DNA of 64,000 nt from an uncultured Paracoccaceae bacterium (GCA_947493255.1 CANLQK010000001.1:529317-593316); one strand, 5' to 3'; shown: positions 1-8,811, counted from the first letter of the stretch. Notes: generated from the sequence alone by a model not told the origin. Translations and numbers: made by a program.

Positions 1-1
1 C

Positions 2-649
2 CGGTCTAAGGGTGTGGGCGTCTATTTCATCACGCAGAACCCTGCGGACGTTCCAGAAGATGTGTTGGGCCAGCTGGGGAACCGCGTACAGCATGCGCTG
101 CGCGCCTTTACCGCTAAGGACCAGAAAGAGCTGAAACAGGCAGCCGAAACCTATCGTCCGAACCCCGATTTTGACACAGCAGATGCCATCCGCGAGGTCG
201 GTACAGGTGAGGCTGTAACGTCTATGCTGGTTGAAAAAGGTGTGCCCGGTATTGTCGAACGTACGTTGATCCGCCCGCCATCATCGCAGTTGGGGCCAAT
301 CACCAAAGCCGAACGCGCAGCGTTTATGGCAGCGTCGCCAATGGCTGGGAAATATGACGAACGCCTAGATCGGGATTCCGCAGCCGAAATGTTGGCGAAA
401 CGGGCTGATGCCGCAGCGCAAGCCGCTGAAGCCGCCGAAGCTGAAGAAGAAAAGGCCGCGGAGGAGGAACGTGAACACAAGACTGGGCGTCGCTACACGG
501 GTAGCAATGTCGAGAGGTCAACGTCGCGCTCGTCTTCGTCCAAAGGGTTTGGACAAGCAATTGCGACCGTCGTGGCCAAAGAGTTGAAGGGCACAACGGG
601 CCGTCGAATTGTACGCGGTATTTTGGGCGGATTGTTCAAAGGCCGATAG
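2..649 (+). CDS. HerA-like helicase/ATPase (DUF853, YjgR family), 3' part
   Basis: This is the C-terminal part of a gene that begins before the window. The frame is open to the first base, and the residues before the first possible GTG (14) read RSKG, continuous with the family motif [15 protein letters not shown]. That motif, followed by [17 protein letters not shown], is typical of the DUF853/YjgR group of HerA-like P-loop ATPases; the Walker motifs would lie upstream. The last ~100 residues are low complexity: an Ala/Glu coiled-coil-like stretch (about residues 128-155), a Ser/Arg patch, and a basic Gly-rich end. The cellular role of the family is poorly defined (DNA translocation or helicase activity is inferred from HerA). 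It ends at TAG 647-649. Confidence 0.85.
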   Translation, partial: RSKGVGVYFITQNPADVPEDVLGQLGNRVQHALRAFTAKDQKELKQAAETYRPNPDFDTADAIREVGTGEAVTSMLVEKGVPGIVERTLIRPPSSQLGPITKAERAAFMAASPMAGKYDERLDRDSAAEMLAKRADAAAQAAEAAEAEEEKAAEEEREHKTGRRYTGSNVERSTSRSSSSKGFGQAIATVVAKELKGTTGRRIVRGILGGLFKGR

Positions 650-731
650 CCGCAAACATTCGCCTAGGGTGACACATTGTTTTTGGTTGCCTGACGCGAA
701 TTAGCATTGCGAATTGAGATGTTATAACATA

Positions 732-760
732 ACCTTTCCGAGCATAATTTTCGGAAAGGT
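732..760 (+). promoter_or_regulatory. 10-bp perfect hairpin in the leader of the DUF6525 gene
   Basis: ACCTTTCCGA (732-741) and TCGGAAAGGT (751-760) are perfect reverse complements around a 9-nt A/T-rich loop. The right arm ends 9 bases before the ATG at 770. It contains AAGG, which could act as ribosome binding site, so the fold could hide it. No long T-run follows, so a terminator is less likely than a leader structure. A palindromic GTTATAAC lies just upstream at 721-728. Confidence 0.5.
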
Positions 761-769
761 CGGTAAGGC

Positions 770-1066
770 ATGCGGCGTAATCGTGGGGTGACAACGTTAA
801 AAACCAAACGGCGTGCACGCAATCCAATGGGTGAATTTGACAAATTACCACCACACCTGCGGGCATGGGTCGCCACGGCAAAATTGCCTTGGCGTGCAGC
901 CACTGTTCAACGGGCCTATGACAAAGCCTTGGCCCGAATTGGCGACCCTGAATTGGCACTGGATCACCTAGATCGCATTCAACATGTTTTAGTAGCCAAA
1001 GATGCGGGCCGTATTTGGGGACGCGATCACCCCGAAGCAACGGAACAGCTATCTAGTTCGCGCTGA
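770..1066 (+). CDS. DUF6525 family protein
   Basis: A 98-residue basic protein with the pattern of the small Rhodobacterales family DUF6525: an Arg/Lys-rich start (TLKTKRRARNPM), then F-D-x-LPPHLRAWVATAKLPW, then an R-x-x-x-KALAR helix and a short C-terminal helix. No signal peptide or membrane segment is visible. The function is unknown. It stands alone on the plus strand, converging on the XRE regulator gene at 1082-1357, and is preceded by a strong hairpin at 732-760. The start at 770 is the first ATG. A start at a later Met (residue 20) would remove the conserved basic N-terminus. Confidence 0.8.
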   Translation: MRRNRGVTTLKTKRRARNPMGEFDKLPPHLRAWVATAKLPWRAATVQRAYDKALARIGDPELALDHLDRIQHVLVAKDAGRIWGRDHPEATEQLSSSR

Positions 1067-1081
1067 ACATCCGCGACAAGG

Positions 1082-1357
1082 TTATCCGCAACAGCCGCTT
1101 GTACAAGATGATGTGCTTGCTGGTTGCAAGTCTGACTCGTCCAACGCGAATTCGCCGGTCAATACGTAGGGTGTGACTTGCAGCACGTGCGCGAGTTGCA
1201 TCAGCGATGTTGCTGGCAGATCAACGCCTTTTGCTGTCTCAAGCTTTGTTAATTGACGTTCTGTCAGACCGGACAGTTTTGCCAATTTTGTGCGACCAAT
1301 CTTGCGGGCCTTGCGGATGGTTTTCAAACGCTCTGGTAGGATTGTTTCGGGTACCAT
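1082..1357 (-). CDS. Small Cro/CI-type (XRE) helix-turn-helix regulator with Cys-rich tail
   Basis: A 91-residue DNA-binding protein. Residues ~8-66 form one HTH_3 domain: LKTIRKARKIGRTKLAKLSG, then LTERQLTKLETAKG, then LMQLAHVLQVTPYVLTGE. The last ~20 residues are a tail that ends in SSCTSGCCG, with three cysteines in five positions. Such a tail could bind metal or respond to thiols, but this is only a suggestion. The ATG at 1357 has AAGGAT upstream on the minus strand. It lies downstream of the CorC-like gene on the same strand, with a 72-bp gap, so it may have its own promoter. The target genes cannot be told from the sequence. Confidence 0.85.
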   Translation of the reverse strand: MVPETILPERLKTIRKARKIGRTKLAKLSGLTERQLTKLETAKGVDLPATSLMQLAHVLQVTPYVLTGEFALDESDLQPASTSSCTSGCCG

Positions 1358-1429
1358 TTTGATCCTTGTTGGATGACGCTTTACTGAGGAGGCCGCAAAG
1401 ACGTCTTTAGCCCTGATATGCGGTAGTGT

Positions 1430-2728
1430 TTAAAGGGCGGAAATTTTCAGTTCTGACAATCGGTTTTCATCTTTCGCCAAGACTTCGAAACGGAAACCAT
1501 GAAAGCTGAACACCTGACCAACGGTCGGGATCATTTGGGCTTCGTGGATCACCAAACCTGCGATTGTGTTCGCTTCCTCATCCGGAAGGTTCCAATCGGC
1601 GGCGCGGTTCAGGTCGCGGATCGTCATCGCGCCATCAATGGTATAGCTGCCATCATCCGCGGCTTGCAGGTCGTTTTCCTCATCAAGGTCGAATTCATCG
1701 GAAATTTCACCGACGATTTCTTCAAGGATGTCTTCCAGTGTGATCAGACCTTGCAGGGTCCCGTATTCATCGACAACCAATGCAAAGTGGGTGCGGCGCG
1801 CCAAGAATTGACGCATCTGGTCATCCAGCGTGGTGGTTTCGGGGATGAAGTAGGGTTGCATGGCCACGGTTAGAATGTCGAATTCTGCCATCTCATGGGG
1901 TTCGATGCGCCCATCAGCCAACATTTTATGCATGGCGCGCAACAAGTCTTTGGCGTGCAAGACGCCCACGATGTTTTCAGGATCTTCGCGGAACAGGGGC
2001 AGGCGGGTATGGTTACTGTCCAAACAAAGCGCAAGGATTTCGGGCACGGGCAAGGCCGCGTCGATCATCTCGATCTCGGTGCGGTGAAGCATAATCTCTT
2101 CAACGGTGCGATCGGCCAAATCAAGTGCGCCTAGAATGCGGTCGCGGTCTTCTTTTTCGACAACGCCTTCGGCTTGGCCCAATTGCAGCGCACCGGTGAT
2201 TTCTTCGCGGACAGCCAAAATGTTATTGTCAGGGTCGGTTTGAACGCCAAACACGCGCAACACGCCACGCACCAAAATACGCACAAAGGACACGACAGGT
2301 GCAAATACAGTGACGACAAGCGAAATGGGGCGGGCAGCAAAACCTGCAGCCCGTTCAGGGTTGGTGATTGCGTAGGTTTTGGGAAGCACTTCGGCAAAGA
2401 TCAAAACCAATACGGTCATGATCGCCGTTGCCACGACAACGCCGCCTTCGCCAAATGCGCGAGTAAACATGGCTGTCGCCAGCGCGGTGGCCAGAATGTT
2501 AACCAAGTTGTTGCCAAGCAAAACAGACCCGATCAAGCGTTCGCGGTCTTCAGTCACCTCGAACGCCTTCTGCGCGCCCTTGTCGCCTTTGTCGGCATTC
2601 GACCGCAGTTTACCGCGTGATGCGGCGGTCAGCGCGGTTTCGGAGCCGGAGAAAAAACCGGAGAGAACAAGGAGAAACAGGATCGCACCGGCGGTGGTCC
2701 AGAAAGCAGCATCAAGCATGGGGGCCAA
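1430..2728 (-). CDS. Hemolysin C/CorC-type CNNM-CBS membrane protein
   Basis: 432 residues with the full CNNM/CorC layout. An N-terminal DUF21 membrane domain (~10-190) begins with a hydrophobic helix and SGSETALTAASRGKL. A pair of CBS domains follows (~215-340, including HTRLPLFREDPENIVGVLHAKDL and VVDEYGTLQGLITLEDI). The C-terminal CorC/HlyC domain (~350-430, EEANTIAGLVIHEAQMIPTVG) closes it. Family members are linked to Mg2+/Co2+ efflux or resistance. The older name hemolysin is not informative. It lies 55 bp after xerD on the same strand and may be co-transcribed. ATG 2728 was taken; ATG 2719 just before the hydrophobic segment is an alternative. Confidence 0.9.
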   Translation of the reverse strand: MAPMLDAAFWTTAGAILFLLVLSGFFSGSETALTAASRGKLRSNADKGDKGAQKAFEVTEDRERLIGSVLLGNNLVNILATALATAMFTRAFGEGGVVVATAIMTVLVLIFAEVLPKTYAITNPERAAGFAARPISLVVTVFAPVVSFVRILVRGVLRVFGVQTDPDNNILAVREEITGALQLGQAEGVVEKEDRDRILGALDLADRTVEEIMLHRTEIEMIDAALPVPEILALCLDSNHTRLPLFREDPENIVGVLHAKDLLRAMHKMLADGRIEPHEMAEFDILTVAMQPYFIPETTTLDDQMRQFLARRTHFALVVDEYGTLQGLITLEDILEEIVGEISDEFDLDEENDLQAADDGSYTIDGAMTIRDLNRAADWNLPDEEANTIAGLVIHEAQMIPTVGQVFSFHGFRFEVLAKDENRLSELKISAL

Positions 2729-2783
2729 TCTTGGTCATTTGTCATATTTATGGGGGCAGCGCGCGTTACGTTCAAGTGCAGGG

Positions 2784-3728
2784 CTATGACTTCTTTGCAG
2801 ACGCTTTCGCAAGGGGGTGATGGTCGAGAACAAGTTCAGACAGGCGTTCGTCCAAAACATGGGTGTAGATTTCGGTTGTTGCGACATCTGCATGGCCCAA
2901 CAAGGTTTGGATAGATCGCAGGTCTGCACCACCTGCCAACAGGTGCGTCGCGAAGGCGTGGCGCAACGTGTGCGGGGTAACCTTGGACGGGGCAACACCG
3001 CCTGCAATGGCAAGGTCTTTGATCAAGTTGAAAAAGCTTTGGCGCGTCAGATGGCCGAGTTTGCCGCGCGATGGGAACAAGAATTTGGACCGGGGTGTGC
3101 CATCTTTCAACGCAGCCTCTTCCGCGGCATCGCGTGTCTTGAGCCACGTTGTCAGCGCAGCACGAGCGGGAGGTGAAAGAGGAACCATACGTTCTTTGTC
3201 GCCCTTGCCGCGCACCAACAGCATACGCGGGTCACCACGGGCGGCAGAAACAGGCAACGACACCAATTCGGTCACGCGCATTCCAGTCGCATACAGCAGC
3301 TGCATCAAACAAACCGTGCGGTCCGTGTCCTTATCGGTGTCTTGTGCCGCCCCAAGAAGCGCATCGACTTCGTCGTGTGTTAGGGTTTTGGGCAGCCGTT
3401 TGTCGCGCCCTGGTCCGGTGATTTGGATGGCAGGGTTGTCGGATCGCCAGCCTTCTTCAAACGCGAACCGGAAAAGCTGCTTAATGGATGACAACCGGCG
3501 AGCGCGGGTGGATTTGGCCAACCCTTGGGCATCACACCAGATGAGGTAACGTTCCACATGTGATTTTTCGACAGCAGCAAAATGGGCCTTATGCTCTAGC
3601 CATTCGGCAAAGTCATTGAGGTCACGCGCATAGGCCAACTGGGTATTGTTGGAGGCGTCGAGTTCTGCTGCTTGGGCTTCGATAAAGGCCTGAATCCAAT
3701 AGGCATTAGGTCGGTCTGCTGCGCTCAT
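2784..3728 (-). CDS. xerD: Tyrosine recombinase XerD
   Basis: A 314-residue site-specific recombinase. XerC and XerD resolve chromosome dimers at dif in the septal region. The N-terminal SAM-like core-binding domain (~10-95) and catalytic domain (~115-305) are both present. Catalytic residues are visible: Arg in YATGMRVTELVSL, Lys in RGKGDKERMVPL, His and Arg in HTLRHAFATHLL, His in LLGHADVATTEIYTHV, and Tyr in the same segment. Its ATG (3728) overlaps the stop of the upstream secreted-protein gene by four bases (ATGA), so translation is probably coupled. XerD rather than XerC is inferred from length, the EGWRSDNPA motif and the context next to aroKB, common in Rhodobacterales. It could be called XerC/D if searched blind. 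Confidence 0.9.
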   Translation of the reverse strand: MSAADRPNAYWIQAFIEAQAAELDASNNTQLAYARDLNDFAEWLEHKAHFAAVEKSHVERYLIWCDAQGLAKSTRARRLSSIKQLFRFAFEEGWRSDNPAIQITGPGRDKRLPKTLTHDEVDALLGAAQDTDKDTDRTVCLMQLLYATGMRVTELVSLPVSAARGDPRMLLVRGKGDKERMVPLSPPARAALTTWLKTRDAAEEAALKDGTPRSKFLFPSRGKLGHLTRQSFFNLIKDLAIAGGVAPSKVTPHTLRHAFATHLLAGGADLRSIQTLLGHADVATTEIYTHVLDERLSELVLDHHPLAKASAKKS

Positions 3729-5317
3729 GACGGAAGGATCGCGTATTGCAACGCGGTGCGGCGGGCGATGTCTTCTAGCCCCAGCGCGCGCAGGGTTGCG
3801 ATGCCTTCGCGGAGTGCCAATCGGTCGCCATCAAGGCCCTGTTGGATCGTGGCAACGACGCGCAGAATAGCTTCGCCGGTTTGCCCGTTCTGGGACATAT
3901 CGACCAAACTTGGGTCGGCCGTGGCGCCAAACGCTTCACGGATCACGGGGTAGGTGGGGCGGATGGCCAGCGCGTCGGAGGGGTCACCTGTTGCGACGGC
4001 GGCAAGAAAGGGGTTCGTCGCAGCCAAGTCCGGGTTCAACGCAGCGGTTTCGTATTGATCCGTTAGCAAAAGCAACGTGAACAACGTGTTGTAGGCGCGC
4101 GGCGCGACATTGGCCTCGATCAGACGTGGTGCGAAATATTGTGCCAACGGCACGGCAACACCAATGTCACGGGCTTCTTCCCAAAGAGTATTGAGGGCAT
4201 CGGCGATGTCGTTCGGGTCCTGCGACGTCAGCGCAGCATCCAGTGCAATTACGGCTTTTGCGCGCTCCCACACGCCGCCCGAGGCTGCAGGCACGCGGGC
4301 TGAATACAAGCCAATGAGTTGGTTTTCCGAAATGGCGCCACTGCGGGCCAAACGTTCGGCGGCTTCTAATTGCCCCTTCCAACCTATGTTGGCGCGCAGG
4401 TCCGCTTGGGAAAACGCACGAGGGAGACCTTGGGTGGATTGAGGGTCGCCAATTGCTTCAAACATGCGGAATGTAAGCGGAGTCATGCGGGCAGGCGGTG
4501 TCAGGTTCGGTTCGTCTTCGAACAATTCTGGATCGAGAAAACGTGCAAGCAAATCACCGGTAGAATCGTCTATGTCACCCAACGCCCGGCCCGTGTTCAA
4601 GGTTAGCGCCGCGGCCGACCAATCGCCCGAACGGGCCAGACAGAAAACGCGCGCAGCTGGTGTTGGCGCGATGTCCGGTGCATCATGTAGCGCACGGCAG
4701 GCACGATCCTCAGTCCCGGTAAGCAGCGCAACATCAAACCACCGCCGAAACAAGTCTGCATCGTCTTGGCCCGCTGTTTCTAGCATGGCAAGGGCAGGTT
4801 CCAGTGCACCAAAGTCCAATAGTTTATCGATACGGGCCAACAAAAATTGTCCGCCACCTGTTGTGTCAAAAGGTGGGTTGGCCTGCGCCATTGCCAAGGT
4901 CATAACCATGTCCTGCAGGGCAGGAAGGGTATCGACCTGTTCAGCCATCAATAACGCAGATAGCGTATCAACGTCGCTTCCTGTCCAGATGTCTGCCGAC
5001 AAACCAGAAGTTTGCGGCGGTATCAACCCGACCATACGTGGTGCTGGGCCGCCCAAAGTTTGAACAGTGACCGCGGGGGTTGTCGCGGAATTTGCGACTG
5101 GTTGTTCGTCGGTTGGTGGGACGCGTGTCCCGCGGGTGGCACGTGTATCTTGTGTGCCTGTTTCAGTCGTCAAAGGCGCTGAAGCAATCGTTTCGGGTTG
5201 TTCAACGGTTTCTGACAGCCAGTCGATGGCTGACAGTGGCGCGCTATCGTCGCTCTGCGCCCATAAAGGGGCCGCACTGGCCACTAGGGCCGCCAAGACT
5301 GCCGCCCCCTTAAGCAT
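3725..5317 (-). CDS. Secreted protein of unknown function, upstream of xerD
   Basis: 530 residues from the ATG at 5317 (an in-frame TTG lies one codon earlier). The start MLKGAAVLAALVASAAPLWA is a clear Sec signal peptide with likely cleavage after WAQ. Residues ~25-100 are low complexity (Thr/Pro/Val rich, a probable linker). The remainder is Ala/Leu-rich and helical, with repeated short helices such as FLLARIDKLLDFGALEPALAMLE and ALNTLWEEARDIGV, suggesting an alpha-solenoid (TPR/SEL1-like) periplasmic fold. No catalytic motif was recognised. It overlaps the 55-aa membrane protein gene by one base (TGATG) and xerD by four. This three-gene coupled arrangement suggests one mRNA. The family was not identified; it looks like a Rhodobacterales-conserved protein. 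Confidence 0.75.
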   Translation of the reverse strand: MLKGAAVLAALVASAAPLWAQSDDSAPLSAIDWLSETVEQPETIASAPLTTETGTQDTRATRGTRVPPTDEQPVANSATTPAVTVQTLGGPAPRMVGLIPPQTSGLSADIWTGSDVDTLSALLMAEQVDTLPALQDMVMTLAMAQANPPFDTTGGGQFLLARIDKLLDFGALEPALAMLETAGQDDADLFRRWFDVALLTGTEDRACRALHDAPDIAPTPAARVFCLARSGDWSAAALTLNTGRALGDIDDSTGDLLARFLDPELFEDEPNLTPPARMTPLTFRMFEAIGDPQSTQGLPRAFSQADLRANIGWKGQLEAAERLARSGAISENQLIGLYSARVPAASGGVWERAKAVIALDAALTSQDPNDIADALNTLWEEARDIGVAVPLAQYFAPRLIEANVAPRAYNTLFTLLLLTDQYETAALNPDLAATNPFLAAVATGDPSDALAIRPTYPVIREAFGATADPSLVDMSQNGQTGEAILRVVATIQQGLDGDRLALREGIATLRALGLEDIARRTALQYAILPS

Positions 5318-5484
5318 CAATCCGTGCCCAACTTTACCGGTTTAACGACTTCGGACACAGGTGCTGCAAAATCAGACGGCATGAAGATTGGCCCCAAGTA
5401 GGCGTAAATCACAAACGCAATCGCCGACAACACGGCCAGTACAAATACTAGTTTGATCAATCGCCACAGTAGTCGCCCCATCAT
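5317..5484 (-). CDS. 55-aa single-span membrane protein
   Basis: A short frame read on the minus strand from ATG 5484 (a second ATG follows at once) to TGA 5317-5319. The translation begins MMGRLLWRLIKLVFVLAVLS and goes on through AIAFVIYAYLGPIF, giving one hydrophobic span at about residues 9-32 flanked by Arg/Lys at the N-terminus (N-in predicted). The short polar tail ends KPVKLGTD. A purine-rich GGCAGGA lies before the start. The stop overlaps the ATG of the 530-aa secreted protein (TGATG), which supports real, coupled translation. Function unknown. It may be the inner-membrane partner of the secreted protein. Confidence 0.7.
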   Translation of the reverse strand: MMGRLLWRLIKLVFVLAVLSAIAFVIYAYLGPIFMPSDFAAPVSEVVKPVKLGTD

Positions 5485-5706
5485 TCCTGCCCCATCTGTT
5501 CTTGGTCCATTGCCCTATGGTCCATCTTTCGTGCCCCAAAATGTGCAGCCTTAGTTGCTGCTTTGACTTTGGTTATATATGTCCTTTCTGGCAAGATCAC
5601 GCCACCGGTAAAGGAAATTTTCCAAACAGGCGGGGCTTGGCCGATTTGGGGCTGCAATGGTTCCAAACATGACGAAAGCGCGGGAAATATAGGGGCATTT
5701 GCACGA

Positions 5707-6288
5707 ATGGACGATCACAGCACTGCAGATGATGTGGTAAATTTTCCCAAATTGCGCCGAACCGTCGTTCTGGTTGGCATGATGGGGTGTGGAAAAACCG
5801 CCATTGGCCGCGTTTTGGCAGAGCGATTGGGCGTTGAATACGTCGATTCTGATGCCGAAATCGAAACGGCGGCAAACGCGACGATTTCCGAAATTTTTGA
5901 GCGGTCTGGTGAAGCGTTTTTCCGGGATCGCGAAACCGAAGTGATCAATCGCTTGCTGAAATCTTCTCCGTGCATCTTATCGACGGGCGGCGGGGCGTAT
6001 CTGGCAGAACGAAACCGTGCGGCGATTTCTGAACATGGGGTGGCCGTTTGGCTGGATGCCGACCTTGATTTGTTGTGGGAGCGTGTGCGCCACAAAGACA
6101 CGCGCCCGTTGCTGCGCACTGCGAACCCACGCGCGACGTTGGCGGAAATTTTCGCGCAACGTGGCCCTATCTACGCGCTAGCCGAACTGCGTGCCAAAGC
6201 CGACCCCGAATTTACCATTGATGACATGACCGACCATGTTTTGGCCGTGCTGTCTGAACGCCCCGATATTTTGGAACCTATGACATGA
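5707..6288 (+). CDS. aroK: Shikimate kinase
   Basis: 193 residues from ATG 5707. It phosphorylates shikimate with ATP in the chorismate pathway. Visible signatures: the P-loop GMMGCGKTAIGRVLAERLG (~residues 24-42), the shikimate-binding Asp in YVDSDAEIE, Arg in FRDRETEVI, the STGGGAYL loop, and the lid Arg in HKDTRPLLRT. The frame is open upstream to a GTG at 5563, but that extension resembles no kinase sequence and includes the region before the minus-strand operon. The ATG at 5707, with AGGGG 9 bases before it, gives the family's usual length. It overlaps aroB by four bases (ATGA). Confidence 0.95.
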   Translation: MDDHSTADDVVNFPKLRRTVVLVGMMGCGKTAIGRVLAERLGVEYVDSDAEIETAANATISEIFERSGEAFFRDRETEVINRLLKSSPCILSTGGGAYLAERNRAAISEHGVAVWLDADLDLLWERVRHKDTRPLLRTANPRATLAEIFAQRGPIYALAELRAKADPEFTIDDMTDHVLAVLSERPDILEPMT

Positions 6289-7427
6289 TCGAAACTGTTC
6301 ACGTAAACCTTCCTGGCCGCGCCTATGATGTAGTGATTGGCCCAGGCCTGTTGGCAGAAGCCGGAACGCGGATTACACCGTTTTTGCGCCGCCCAAAGGT
6401 AACGATCGTGACCGAAGAAAATGTCGCGGCCGTGCATTTGGCAGCCTTGCAACAAGGGTTGGAAGAGACAGGGATCACTTCGGAAGCTTTGGTTTTGCCT
6501 GCAGGGGAAAGCACAAAAAGCTGGCCGTTTCTTGAGCAGACAGTCGAATGGCTGTTGGCCCAAAAAGTAGAACGAGGCGATATCGTTATTGCGTTTGGCG
6601 GCGGTGTGATTGGTGATTTGGTCGGTTTCGCTGCAGCCACGGTGCGACGCGGTGTTCGGTTTGTTCAAATCCCAACATCGCTATTGGCACAGGTCGACAG
6701 TTCAGTTGGGGGCAAAACGGGGATTAATTCACCCAGCGGGAAAAACCTGATCGGGGCGTTCCACCAACCGACATTGGTGCTTGCGGATATTGACCTTCTT
6801 TCAACACTGACGGAGCGCGATTTTCTGTCGGGTTACGGTGAAGTTGCCAAATACGGCATGCTGGGGGATAGCCATTTCTTTGATTGGTTAGAAAGCGACG
6901 GCCCAAACCTGAAGCATCTGAAAGACGTTGATGGTGCTATGCCGGAAGACAAAATTGCCGCACGGGTATGGGCGGTGACACGGTCTGTGCAAATGAAGGC
7001 GGACATTGTTGAGCGTGACGAGACAGAGCAGGGTGATCGGGCGCTTTTGAATCTTGGTCACACCTTTTGTCACGCGTTAGAGGCAGCGACAGGATATTCG
7101 GACCGTTTGTTGCACGGCGAAGGTGTTGCGATAGGCTGTGCGTTGGCGTTCGAACTATCTGCGCGCATGGGGCTCTGTTCGCAAGAAGAGCCAAGCCGCG
7201 TTCGTGCGCACCTAAAGGAAATGGGCATGAAAACGGATCTGTCAGATATCGATGGTGACTTGCCCGATGCCGAAACCCTTCTTGCCCTTATGGGGCAGGA
7301 TAAAAAGGTTGTTGATGGTCAGCTTCGGTTCATTCTTGCGCGGGGCATTGGTGACGCATTTGTAAGTGCGGATGTTCCGGCGGATAAGGTGTTGGGCGTT
7401 CTGCGTGACGCGTTGGCGCTTCGTTAA
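6285..7427 (+). CDS. aroB: 3-dehydroquinate synthase
   Basis: 380 residues. It converts DAHP to 3-dehydroquinate using NAD and a divalent metal, the second step of the shikimate pathway. Diagnostic segments: GGGVIGDLVGFAAATVRRGV (NAD binding), PTSLLAQVDSSVGGKTGIN, the metal ligands in FLSGYGEVAKYGML and NLGHTFCHALE, and LLHGEGVAIG. The start overlaps the aroK stop (ATGA), so aroK and aroB form a coupled pair, as in many proteobacteria. It is followed by a shared hairpin terminator at 7449-7475 facing ssb. Confidence 0.97.
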   Translation: MIETVHVNLPGRAYDVVIGPGLLAEAGTRITPFLRRPKVTIVTEENVAAVHLAALQQGLEETGITSEALVLPAGESTKSWPFLEQTVEWLLAQKVERGDIVIAFGGGVIGDLVGFAAATVRRGVRFVQIPTSLLAQVDSSVGGKTGINSPSGKNLIGAFHQPTLVLADIDLLSTLTERDFLSGYGEVAKYGMLGDSHFFDWLESDGPNLKHLKDVDGAMPEDKIAARVWAVTRSVQMKADIVERDETEQGDRALLNLGHTFCHALEAATGYSDRLLHGEGVAIGCALAFELSARMGLCSQEEPSRVRAHLKEMGMKTDLSDIDGDLPDAETLLALMGQDKKVVDGQLRFILARGIGDAFVSADVPADKVLGVLRDALALR

Positions 7428-7448
7428 CACCCGATCTGTTGAAATAGA

Positions 7449-7475
7449 AAAGGCCCGTGAAACACGCGGGCCTTT
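7449..7475. terminator. Bidirectional terminator between aroB and ssb
   Basis: AAAGGCCCG (7449-7457) pairs with CGGGCCTTT (7467-7475) around a 9-nt loop. The A-run before the left arm and T-run after the right arm allow termination of both aroB (plus) and ssb (minus), which converge here. Confidence 0.8.
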
Positions 7476-7497
7476 GTCATTAACAGTTGATTTGGGC

Positions 7498-8022
7498 TTA
7501 GAACGGAATTTCGTCGTCCATGTCGGCACCACCGCCACCGCTGGGCTGGCCGCCACCTTGACCGCCGCCATAGCCGCCGCCTTGGTCGTAACCACCACCG
7601 CCGCCTTGGCCACCGCCATAACCGCCGCCTTGGTCGTAGCCACCGCCGCCACCTTGGCCGCCACCGTCTCCACGACCACCGATCATCGTCATGACGCCGT
7701 CATAGCCTTGCAGCACGATTTCTGTCGAATACCGGTCCTGACCTGATTGGTCCTGCCATTTACGGGTCTGAAGTTTACCTTCGATATAAACTGTCGAACC
7801 TTTGCGAAGGTATTGTTCAGCGACGCGAACCAGACCTTCTTGGAAGATCGCGACCGAATGCCATTCTGTTTTTTCGCGGCGTTCGCCTGTGTTTTTATCT
7901 TTCCATGTTTCGGATGTTGCGATGCGTAAGTTACAAACTTTGCCGCCGTTTTGAAAACTGCGCACTTCTGGGTCGCGGCCCAAATTCCCGATAATCATGA
8001 CTTTATTAAGTGATCCGGCCAT
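7498..8022 (-). CDS. ssb: Single-stranded DNA-binding protein
   Basis: 174 residues. The N-terminal OB fold (~1-112) starts [20 protein letters not shown] and contains [20 protein letters not shown] and [20 protein letters not shown] Gly/Gln/Tyr linker (~116-165) follows, and the acidic tip DMDDEIPF recruits repair and replication partners. The length is usual for alphaproteobacterial SSB. The linker holds a duplicated 16-residue block (7555-7662). The ATG at 8022 is preceded on the minus strand by a run of G. The 163-bp divergent gap to the lytic transglycosylase holds both promoters; I saw no LexA box of the GTTC-N7-GTTC type there. Confidence 0.97.
   Translation of the reverse strand: MAGSLNKVMIIGNLGRDPEVRSFQNGGKVCNLRIATSETWKDKNTGERREKTEWHSVAIFQEGLVRVAEQYLRKGSTVYIEGKLQTRKWQDQSGQDRYSTEIVLQGYDGVMTMIGGRGDGGGQGGGGGYDQGGGYGGGQGGGGGYDQGGGYGGGQGGGQPSGGGGADMDDEIPF
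7555..7662 (-). repeat. Internal tandem repeat in the SSB linker
   Basis: Two near-identical copies of a Gly/Gln/Tyr block (core [16 protein letters not shown]) occur in residues ~121-156 of SSB. At the DNA level they are alternating ccgcc/cttgg-type triplets. This is a likely site of in-frame length change by slippage. It alters only the disordered linker. Confidence 0.8.
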
Positions 8023-8185
8023 TCTGGCACCCCCTGCGAATCTGAAATGGTGTTTGCACTGTTACATCACCCAAAACCGGTTAATGGAACCCTACCGATG
8101 GCATTGGTATCACTAATCACGGCATAATGTGTGGAAAGTCAGGTCTGGTTAACCTATATCTTGTTCAATGACAGGGGATGTGTGC

Positions 8186-8773
8186 ATGCGTGTTTTAGGT
8201 TTTTTGGTTGGTTTTTCGACGGTTGTGACCGCGATTCCCGTCGCGGCGGATACGTTTTCCACGCGAAACAGGACGAGCCTTTTTAGTTCTCAGACTGCCG
8301 TTTTGGATGGGCGGGCGTCTTCGCAGTATGCCAATTCAATTCGTTTACAGCCCCCACGTGTAGAAATTCCGTCGGCGACCAACACTGGGCCACAGTATGA
8401 CGGGAATTATCGTGGGCAATATTTAGAAGCCGCCAAAGCTGCCGCACGTCGCAACAACGTGCCAGAAGATTTGTTTCTGCGTTTGGTTCAACAAGAAAGC
8501 GCTTGGAACCCCAGCGCCGTATCTCATGCTGGCGCAATAGGGTTGGCCCAGTTGATGCCAGGAACTGCGCAGTATTTGCGAGTGAACCCCCGTGATCCTC
8601 TACAAAACCTAGATGGTGGCGCGCGGTATTTGCGCGAACAATACGAGACGTTCGGGTCGTGGCGTTTGGCGTTAGCAGCCTATAACGCAGGTCCGGGTGC
8701 TGTTCAGCAGCATGGGGGCGTGCCGCCGTACCGTGAAACACGCAATTATGTCCGTGTGATCTGGGGGAGCTAA
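8186..8773 (+). CDS. Lytic transglycosylase, SLT domain
   Basis: 195 residues from ATG 8186 (in-frame ATG at 8168 also possible). I prefer 8186 because AGGGG lies 8-9 bases upstream and the protein then begins with a normal signal peptide, [20 protein letters not shown], cut before or after ADTF. After a ~60-residue linker the SLT domain runs ~75-195. Catalytic Glu is in [14 protein letters not shown], followed by [17 protein letters not shown] and [12 protein letters not shown]. It cleaves the MurNAc-GlcNAc bond in periplasmic peptidoglycan to anhydromuropeptides. A strong terminator follows at 8812-8840. Confidence 0.93.
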   Translation: MRVLGFLVGFSTVVTAIPVAADTFSTRNRTSLFSSQTAVLDGRASSQYANSIRLQPPRVEIPSATNTGPQYDGNYRGQYLEAAKAAARRNNVPEDLFLRLVQQESAWNPSAVSHAGAIGLAQLMPGTAQYLRVNPRDPLQNLDGGARYLREQYETFGSWRLALAAYNAGPGAVQQHGGVPPYRETRNYVRVIWGS

Positions 8774-8811
8774 AGGCGCGGTCAATCGTGTCGAATGCAA
8801 TCTGAATACCA

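Noticed and set aside
5563..5706. Upstream extension of aroK to GTG 5563
   Set aside because: The additional 48 residues do not resemble any kinase N-terminus; ATG 5707 fits the family's length.
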